6,120 bases of DNA from Planctomicrobium sp. (GTDB taxonomy: Bacteria; Planctomycetota; Planctomycetia; Planctomycetales; Planctomycetaceae), in NCBI GenBank assembly GCA_018659505.1, contig JABJMI010000270.1, positions 1 to 6,120 of the forward strand. The letters are read 5' to 3'. A program made the position numbers and the translations under genes. How positions within the stretch are numbered: position 1 is the first letter of the stretch; each line of letters starts with the position of its first letter. This document shows positions 1 through 4,055 of this stretch, piece by piece. Under the pieces are notes generated by a model. It was not told the DNA's origin, did no database searches, and saw only the letters and a list, made by a program, of their open reading frames with translations.

Positions 1-66
1 GGTGGAAATTTTGTTTACTCAAACCTATTCAATCTAGATGACGGCAACCCCATAGGTGAATTTTAA
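1..66 (+). CDS. C-terminal end of a DUF1559 pilin-like protein (5' truncated by window edge)
   Basis: Frame 1 is open from the first base to a TAA at 64-66 and encodes 21 residues ending NLFNLDDGNPIGEF. This tail matches what I know of DUF1559 proteins, which finish with a short stretch like 'L..l.dGe.igeF' after the H-X9-DG motif. It also parallels the tail of the complete DUF1559 protein downstream (TYQASASKDDGLVLSIS). The body of the gene, with the prepilin leader and the H-X9-DG motif, would lie to the left of the window. It is followed after 58 bases by a lipoprotein gene, the same order as seen at 739-2206. The assignment rests on a short tail, so the family call is likely rather than certain. 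The existence of a gene end here is better supported than its name. Confidence 0.6.
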   Translation, partial: GGNFVYSNLFNLDDGNPIGEF

Positions 67-111
67 GCTAATTATTAATCTCATATCTGCTCGACAATTT
101 TATACTTGATT

Positions 112-116
112 GAGGA
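112..116 (+). promoter_or_regulatory. Ribosome binding site that favours the TTG start at 125
   Basis: GAGGA sits 8 bases before the TTG at 125. The only other early start, TTG at 110, overlaps this motif and has no purine-rich sequence at a useful distance. The in-frame TGA at 107-109 excludes anything further upstream. The site therefore decides the start of the lipoprotein gene. Confidence 0.5.
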
Positions 117-124
117 TCATTTCG

Positions 125-628
125 TTGAAATTTCATGTACTCGCTGTAATTATTTTTTCGTCTGCTCTTTGTGGATGCGGTGGAGATGGTCGCCCTTCTT
201 TAGTTGAAGTGGAAGGGGCTGTTACACTGGACGGAGAACCTATTGGTGGAGCACAACTGGCGTTTATTCCTGATGCAGGTAATGAAATCCAAAGAGGGTC
301 TCGTGCCACTTCAGATTCTGGTGGAAAGTTTACTGTTGGAACTTACGCCGTAAACGATGGAATTCCAGTTGGAAAGTATAAAGTTACCGTCATTAAGGAA
401 GAGCTCGATGGTGAACTGCCAGAAGGTTACAACACGGAAGATCCTTCAGCGAACGCTAAACCTATGAAGATGAAACTGTTTACCCCAGAACACTATTCGC
501 TCCCAGATCAAACAGACCTAACAGTTGAAGTGACATCTGATGGAATGTCACCTGCCACAATTGCTTTAGAAGGGGGAGGAGGACCAGTCATCAAAACGCA
601 GGGCGGTCGCCCTGCAGACGAGCCGTAA
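125..628 (+). CDS. Secreted lipoprotein with carboxypeptidase-regulatory/transthyretin-like fold
   Basis: The product is about 167 residues from the TTG at 125; the frame itself opens at TTG 110, right after a TGA. From 125 the protein begins MKFHVLAVIIFSSALCGC: a short basic start, a hydrophobic segment, and a lipobox L-C-G-C with the lipidated cysteine at residue 18. It should therefore be exported by Sec, lipidated and membrane anchored. After a Gly-rich linker comes a beta-sandwich-type repeat, VEVEGAVTLDGEPIGGAQLAFIP, with later GKFTVGTY and PVGKYKVTVIKEE. This 'G.V.LDG.P...A.V.F.P ... G.F.. ... P.G.Y.V.V' pattern is the common planctomycete small lipoprotein related to the carboxypeptidase-regulatory-like domain. 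No catalytic residues are expected or seen. It lies between two DUF1559 genes and the same type recurs at 1754. The C-terminus is Gly/Pro-rich. The family is secure; the function is unknown. Confidence 0.85.
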   Translation: MKFHVLAVIIFSSALCGCGGDGRPSLVEVEGAVTLDGEPIGGAQLAFIPDAGNEIQRGSRATSDSGGKFTVGTYAVNDGIPVGKYKVTVIKEELDGELPEGYNTEDPSANAKPMKMKLFTPEHYSLPDQTDLTVEVTSDGMSPATIALEGGGGPVIKTQGGRPADEP

Positions 629-726
629 ATCGATTGATTAGCGGATACATTTCACCTCGACACTTACATTTCAAAATTCACACTGTGCATTTCGCACCTT
701 TAATTTCATTTTTCTTTTCTATTCTG

Positions 727-733
727 AAGGAGA
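727..733 (+). promoter_or_regulatory. Strong ribosome binding site of the DUF1559 gene
   Basis: AAGGAGA is located 5 bases before the ATG at 739. It is the clearest Shine-Dalgarno sequence in the window and fixes the start of the pilin-like gene. It suggests stronger translation than that of the two flanking lipoproteins. Confidence 0.75.
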
Positions 734-738
734 CCTAA

Positions 739-1671
739 ATGAAGCCTTTAAAAAAACGTGGCTTTACACTGATCGAGCTTTTGGTGGTCATCGCCATCAT
801 TGCGATTCTCATTGCCTTGTTGCTTCCAGCTGTTCAACAAGCTCGTGAAGCAGCCCGCCGTACTGAATGCAAAAATAAGCTGAAGCAATGGGGGTTAGGA
901 CTCCATAACTACCACGATACGCACAAGGTATTTCCTCAAGGAGCGATGGCTCGAAACAATTCAGCCGCAGCCCCTGCTAACAATCTGCCTTGGTCTGTGC
1001 ATGTCTTGCCCTTTATAGACCAAGCTCCACTCTACAATACCTTTAACTTTAGTTTACATTACAACAACAACACCGTAGGTACTCCTACTAATCGGTCTCG
1101 TCGCAACGAACAATTCCCACTACTACATTGTGCCAGCGCAAGAACACGCGACAAGAAACCTTCTAATGCCGCTGAAGGATGGACGATCCATTACTACGGA
1201 ATTGCCGGAGCAAAAGGTCCACGTCCAGCCCCACTGACAGGCAACTGGTCGCACACAGGCACTGCAAACGGGAACCACGGTGGAAACAGTACAAATGGCA
1301 TTCTCTATCGTCAGAGTAGTACAGCGATCAGGGACATTCTCGATGGAACTTCGAACACGCTTTTGATTGGCGAGATTTCCTCAGTGCCAACGAACTCAAA
1401 TAGTTATCGAGCGTGGATTCAAGGAGCCAGTAACGCAAACGCTGGCGCTGCACATTACGCTTGTAAAAATGTACTGGTTGGAATCGGTCCTGCTGGCTGG
1501 AGTGGTAGCCGCAGATTTAGTGATGTCGCGTTTGGAAGCAACCACGTAGGAGGAGCTCAATTCCTACTGGCTGATGGCTCTGTAAGATTTGTTTCTGAAA
1601 ATATTGATTTCGATACCTATCAGGCTTCCGCCAGCAAAGATGATGGCTTAGTCCTATCAATCAGTCAGTAA
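739..1671 (+). CDS. DUF1559 type-IV-pilin-like (pseudopilin) protein
   Basis: The product has 310 residues. The N-terminus is a type III prepilin leader: MKPLKKRG, then F9-T-L-I-E13, so cleavage after Gly8 puts the conserved glutamate at +5. A hydrophobic helix runs to about residue 30 (LLVVIAIIAILIALLLPAVQ), followed by QAREAARR and the family signature C44-K-N-K-L-K...LHNYHDTHKVFP (44-66). Further DUF1559 marks are DGTSNTLLIGE (202-212) and the C-terminal H269-X9-D279-G280 motif followed by SVRF. The protein is therefore anchored by one helix with a large extracytoplasmic C-domain. Planctomycetes hold many such paralogues. By analogy with pseudopilins they are exported and processed by a prepilin peptidase, but assembly into fibres is unproven. 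The length is normal for the family, and the start is fixed by AAGGAGA at 727. A terminator follows 20 bases after the stop. Confidence 0.95.
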   Translation: MKPLKKRGFTLIELLVVIAIIAILIALLLPAVQQAREAARRTECKNKLKQWGLGLHNYHDTHKVFPQGAMARNNSAAAPANNLPWSVHVLPFIDQAPLYNTFNFSLHYNNNTVGTPTNRSRRNEQFPLLHCASARTRDKKPSNAAEGWTIHYYGIAGAKGPRPAPLTGNWSHTGTANGNHGGNSTNGILYRQSSTAIRDILDGTSNTLLIGEISSVPTNSNSYRAWIQGASNANAGAAHYACKNVLVGIGPAGWSGSRRFSDVAFGSNHVGGAQFLLADGSVRFVSENIDFDTYQASASKDDGLVLSISQ

Positions 1672-1691
1672 AAGCTGACTCACTACACAGC

Positions 1692-1732
1692 AGCAATCGC
1701 CTTGCACTATCAGTCTAAGGCGGTTGTTTTTT
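1692..1732 (+). terminator. Rho-independent terminator-like hairpin after the DUF1559 gene
   Basis: AGCAATCGCCTT (1692-1703) pairs with AAGGCGGTTGTT (1717-1728), 12 bp with two G.U pairs around a 13-base loop. The 3' arm runs into a T-run (1727-1732). The hairpin starts 20 bases after the TAA of the pilin-like gene and ends only 21 bases before the ATG of the next lipoprotein. It may therefore act as an attenuator within one transcript instead of as a full stop. Confidence 0.75.
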
Positions 1733-1753
1733 CCACATTGGTTAGAGACTATA

Positions 1754-2206
1754 ATGAATTCAATAAAAGTAATAATATCGCTGTCAGCATTCTTTATCTA
1801 TGGATGTGGCGGCGGATCATCCGTCGAACGGAACGATGTTTCAGGAGCGGCAACATTCGACGGCAAACCGATCGTCTTTGGCGAAGTTAGCTTCATCGCC
1901 AAGCATGGAGACGAGACAGACGCTCCATCAGGTCGAGCGACCATTGAAAATGGAAAGTTCGATACAGCGAATGATGGGCAAGGGCTAGTGGGTGGTCCTC
2001 ACGAAATACGTGTGACAGCATACCCTTCCAAACCTGTGCATAGCGAAGATGAAACGGAAAAAGTGGAAGCAGTCGAGCCCATCTTTGTAGGCTACAGCTA
2101 CGAGACTGATATTGAACCTCCCACTTTCGATATTGAGATCCCCGCTGAAGCTGAAGGATACAATTACGTCGAAACCGGCAAGAAGCAGCGTCGCAACGAT
2201 CCATAA
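1754..2206 (+). CDS. Small lipoprotein, carboxypeptidase-regulatory/transthyretin-like type
   Basis: The product is 150 residues from the ATG at 1754. It starts MNSIKVIISLSAFFIYGC: a short lysine-containing start, a hydrophobic core, and a cysteine at residue 18 in I-Y-G-C. The tyrosine at -2 makes this an imperfect lipobox. A GGGSS linker follows, then the domain pattern VSGAATFDGKPIVFGEVSFIA, ENGKFDT and GGPHEIRVTAYPSKP, the same framework as the lipoprotein at 125. The C-terminal part is acidic and ends in a basic tail (GKKQRRNDP). The frame extends upstream to a TTG at 1724, but that start lies inside the terminator stem and would put an extra ten-residue stretch before the signal peptide. 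The ATG has a weak AGAGA (1744-1748) 5 bases before it. It is probably the partner of the DUF1559 gene at 739. The biochemical role is unknown. Confidence 0.85.
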   Translation: MNSIKVIISLSAFFIYGCGGGSSVERNDVSGAATFDGKPIVFGEVSFIAKHGDETDAPSGRATIENGKFDTANDGQGLVGGPHEIRVTAYPSKPVHSEDETEKVEAVEPIFVGYSYETDIEPPTFDIEIPAEAEGYNYVETGKKQRRNDP

Positions 2207-2229
2207 ACAACCTTGACCTCCGAAATCCA

Positions 2230-2279
2230 AACTCAAAGATGCCTCAAGGACAATAGTCTTTAAGGCATCTTTTTGAGTT
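2230..2279 (+). terminator. Strong stem-loop terminator downstream of the second lipoprotein
   Basis: AACTCAAAGATGCCT (2230-2244) pairs with AGGCATCTTTTTGAGTT (2263-2279), with two extra T bulged in the 3' arm. The apical part continues as AAGGAC (2246-2251) with GTCTTT (2256-2261) around an AATA loop. The core AGATGCCT/AGGCATCT helix is followed directly by TTTTT (2270-2274). The hairpin lies 24 bases after the TAA of the lipoprotein gene. The A-run facing it on the other strand is short, so it probably acts mainly on the plus strand. Confidence 0.8.
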
Positions 2280-2342
2280 ATATTCAATTGTTCTGTTCTG
2301 GAGTTTAGGGCTACCCCACGGGTGGTTGTGGTCGAGTTTTGG

Positions 2343-2413
2343 TTCACAAGCAAGTCCTTATGGCGAATTGCCCACAGAGATAATGGTGTTTTGCTTGTGA
2401 ATTTCTGTGGGCA
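2343..2413 (+). repeat. Two interleaved inverted repeats (pseudoknot topology)
   Basis: TTCACAAGCAA (2343-2353) is the exact reverse complement of TTGCTTGTGAA (2391-2401). TGCCCACAGA (2369-2378) is the exact reverse complement of TCTGTGGGCA (2404-2413). The order is A-B-A'-B', so both helices together form an H-type pseudoknot, with 15, 12 and 2 bases between the arms. Otherwise they are two mutually exclusive hairpins. Wobble pairs can extend both helices. Confidence 0.7.
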
Positions 2414-2500
2414 GCCTGATGTTCACTGGATGGCAACTGGATGTACAAGAAACAGGCTGACCACAGCCGCCCTGCGGCATGGAGTACGAAGAGATTGTGT

Positions 2501-2524
2501 AGCGTGTTTCGTCATGAGACCGCT
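2501..2524 (+). repeat. Nine-base-pair hairpin within the structured stretch
   Basis: AGCG (2501-2504) pairs with CGCT (2521-2524), and GTTTC (2506-2510) with GAGAC (2516-2520) including one U.G pair. T2505 is a bulge and the loop is GTCAT. It abuts the larger palindrome at 2524, so the two helices could stack. There is no T-run after it. Confidence 0.45.
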
Positions 2525-2552
2525 TAGCCCCACACTTGAAGTGTGGGGCTAA
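2524..2552. repeat. Perfect 14-bp inverted repeat between convergent genes
   Basis: TTAGCCCCACACTT (2524-2537) and AAGTGTGGGGCTAA (2539-2552) are exact reverse complements around a single G. The usable hairpin is about 12 bp with a small loop. It lies 19 bases beyond the stop of the minus-strand DUF1501 gene, so it could end that transcript, but there is no T-run on either side in either direction. Its GC-rich, nearly perfect form also resembles the subterminal palindromes of IS200/IS605-type elements. Either reading is inference. Confidence 0.6.
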
Positions 2553-2571
2553 ATTAGCCGGCACTTCTGTT

Positions 2572-4002
2572 CTAGCTGACGATTTCGGTCACGACCTTCG
2601 CTGGTCGTGAGTGAGTGATGATTTCGAAGCGGCTGTTGTGGGGGAAGTTGAGGTTTTCATGGTCGAGGCCGAAGAGGCGCATTACGGTCGCCTGGAAGTC
2701 GTTGGGGGTGACGACATTCTCAACGGCTTTATGTCCGAATTCGTCGGTCGCTCCGTAGGTCATGCCGCCTCGGATTCCGCCGCCTGCCATCCAGATGCTG
2801 AAGCCTTGTCCATTGTGGTCGCGTCCTGATTTCGTCGGGTCTGTGCTTCCTTGTGTCACTGGCAGCCGACCAATTTCTCCACCCCAGTGAACAAGTGTGG
2901 AATCGAGGAGACCTCGTTGTTTCAAGTCGGTGACGAGACCTGCTGCCGGTTGATCTGTCTTCTTGCAGATGCTCGTTAAACCCGATTTGAGATTACTGTG
3001 ATTGTCCCAAGGTTGGCCGCCATGAAACAGCTGCACAAACCGAACGCCACGCTCAACAAGACGTCGAGCAATCAGGCAGCGAGTTCCGTACTCTTTGGAT
3101 TCCTTACGGTCGATTCCATACAGCTTTTGAGTCGTTTCTGTCTCTTTAGAGAGGTCAAGCGCGTCGGTCGCTGCGGTTTGCATGCGGGCAGCTAATTCAT
3201 AGCTGGCGATGCGTGCGTCCAGTTCAGCTTCTCCGGGGTGTGTTTCGGAATATTGTTTGTTGAGTTCTTGTAACAAGTCGAGGTTTTGCCGCTGGACTCC
3301 TCCGGCTAAGTGAGACGGCGGTTGCAGGTTATGAATTCGTGGTTCTTTTGGTCGGAGGACTGTTCCCTGAAACATAGCTGGCATGAATCCATTCGACCAA
3401 TTCGTCGCCCCATCGACCGGGAGTCCGCCTGGATCGGAAAGGACCATATACGCGGGCAGGTTCTGAGATTCGCACCCGAGTCCGTAAACCAACCACGAAC
3501 CTAATGTTGGTCTTCCCAGTACGCCGGGAATACCGCCGTGGAAGTATCTGATCGAAACTTCGTGACCGTTGGCTCCGGTGTGCATGCTGCGGATGAGGCA
3601 CATGTCATCCACGATCTTCGCTGTATGTGGGAGAAGCTCGGAGAGTTCGGTTCCGCATTCTCCATGCTTCTGGAATTTGAATGGAGACCCCAGCAGTTTT
3701 TTACTGGCGTCGTTCACAAAGCTGAAGTGAACATCCCCCGAGTAATCAGTGCCGCTGAACTTCGTCAGTTCTGGCTTGGGATCGGTGAGATCCATGTGCG
3801 CTGGACCACCATGTTGGAACAGCGAGATCATCGCTGTCGCACTCGGTGCAAAATGCGGTTTGCGAGGCAGCAAGTCATTGTGCGGGCGAGCAACGAGTGC
3901 CGCTGGGATGGCGTGTGCCTGCTCTTGTTGCATTATCCAACTGAGAGCGACCGCCCCCATTCCCATAGCGTTTTGATTCAAGAAATCACGTCGAGAAAGC
4001 AT
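2572..4002 (-). CDS. DUF1501 family protein with twin-arginine signal
   Basis: The product has 476 residues, a normal length for the family. The N-terminus MLSRRDFLNQ carries the twin-arginine motif S-R-R-D-F-L, followed by an alanine/methionine-rich hydrophobic segment and a likely cleavage near AHA (29-31). The protein should thus be folded in the cytoplasm and exported by Tat. DUF1501 signatures in order: LFQHGGPAHMDLTDPKPEL (61-79), HGGIPGVLGRPTLGSWLVYGLG (155-176), VRFVQLFHGG (320-329), PWDNHSNL (331-338), VHWGGEIGRLP (371-381), GRDHNGQGFSIWMAGGG (393-409) and ATDEFGHKAVENVV (418-431). His and Asp residues in these blocks resemble the metal-site layout of the alkaline phosphatase/sulfatase superfamily, to which DUF1501 is related, but no substrate is known. 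It is the second gene of an operon, 53 bases after the DUF1549/DUF1553 gene. No good Shine-Dalgarno precedes the ATG, which may mean coupled or leader-independent initiation. Confidence 0.93.
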   Translation of the reverse strand: MLSRRDFLNQNAMGMGAVALSWIMQQEQAHAIPAALVARPHNDLLPRKPHFAPSATAMISLFQHGGPAHMDLTDPKPELTKFSGTDYSGDVHFSFVNDASKKLLGSPFKFQKHGECGTELSELLPHTAKIVDDMCLIRSMHTGANGHEVSIRYFHGGIPGVLGRPTLGSWLVYGLGCESQNLPAYMVLSDPGGLPVDGATNWSNGFMPAMFQGTVLRPKEPRIHNLQPPSHLAGGVQRQNLDLLQELNKQYSETHPGEAELDARIASYELAARMQTAATDALDLSKETETTQKLYGIDRKESKEYGTRCLIARRLVERGVRFVQLFHGGQPWDNHSNLKSGLTSICKKTDQPAAGLVTDLKQRGLLDSTLVHWGGEIGRLPVTQGSTDPTKSGRDHNGQGFSIWMAGGGIRGGMTYGATDEFGHKAVENVVTPNDFQATVMRLFGLDHENLNFPHNSRFEIITHSRPAKVVTEIVS

Positions 4003-4055
4003 AGGACACCGTTATTGTAGTTTTGATGATCTTACGGACCGCCAGTTGATTTTCA

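Larger units (their letters stand above)
2311..2553 (+). ncRNA. Candidate structured non-coding RNA or dispersed structured repeat
   Basis: About 240 bases between convergent genes hold no believable coding sequence but much ordered pairing. An outer stem joins 2320-2333 to 2459-2472: 14 continuous pairs, two of them U.G. Inside are two interleaved inverted repeats (2343-2353 with 2391-2401; 2369-2378 with 2404-2413). Next come a 9-bp hairpin (2501-2524) and a 14-bp hairpin (2524-2552). Alternative small hairpins, CTACCC/GGGTGG at 2311-2325, GGCTG/CAGCC at 2455-2468 and GCCGC/GCGGC at 2466-2478, compete with the outer stem. Wobble positions are G.U when read on the plus strand and would be A.C mismatches on the minus strand, so I assign plus. 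It lies just after a terminator, so it would need its own promoter, which I cannot identify. It might instead be a non-autonomous mobile element. Structure is seen; function is inference. Confidence 0.35.

Noticed and set aside
101..106. TATACT as a -10 promoter box for the first lipoprotein
   Set aside because: No -35-like hexamer sits at the right distance, and transcription from it would begin at or near the start codon region and lose the ribosome binding site.
690..720. GTGC/GCAC mini-hairpin followed by a pyrimidine-rich stretch as a terminator between the first lipoprotein and the DUF1559 gene
   Set aside because: The stem has only 4 bp and the following run is interrupted (TTTAATTTC), so it is too weak to call.
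1724..1753. TTG at 1724 as an earlier start of the second lipoprotein
   Set aside because: It lies inside the 3' arm of the terminator stem, has no ribosome binding site, and would add ten residues (MFFPHWLETI) ahead of a complete signal peptide that starts at the ATG 1754.
1893..2353. Minus-strand open frames opposite the second lipoprotein
   Set aside because: They run antisense to a well-supported lipoprotein gene and across its terminator, with no family resemblance or ribosome binding site.
2425..2443. Direct repeat ACTGGATG at 2425-2432 and 2436-2443
   Set aside because: Two 8-base copies 3 bases apart are too short and too few for a CRISPR, an iteron set or a target-site duplication; noted only as part of the structured block.
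2322..2552. Plus-strand open frame of 76 codons over the structured spacer
   Set aside because: It has no Shine-Dalgarno, its composition is Trp/Cys/Arg-rich and unlike the real genes, and its length is fully explained by chance in a region whose inverted repeats account for the sequence.
3538..4020. 160-codon plus-strand frame opposite the DUF1501 gene
   Set aside because: DUF1501 motifs are continuous on the minus strand here; the antisense frame has no recognisable domain and is a shadow of the codon usage of the real gene.
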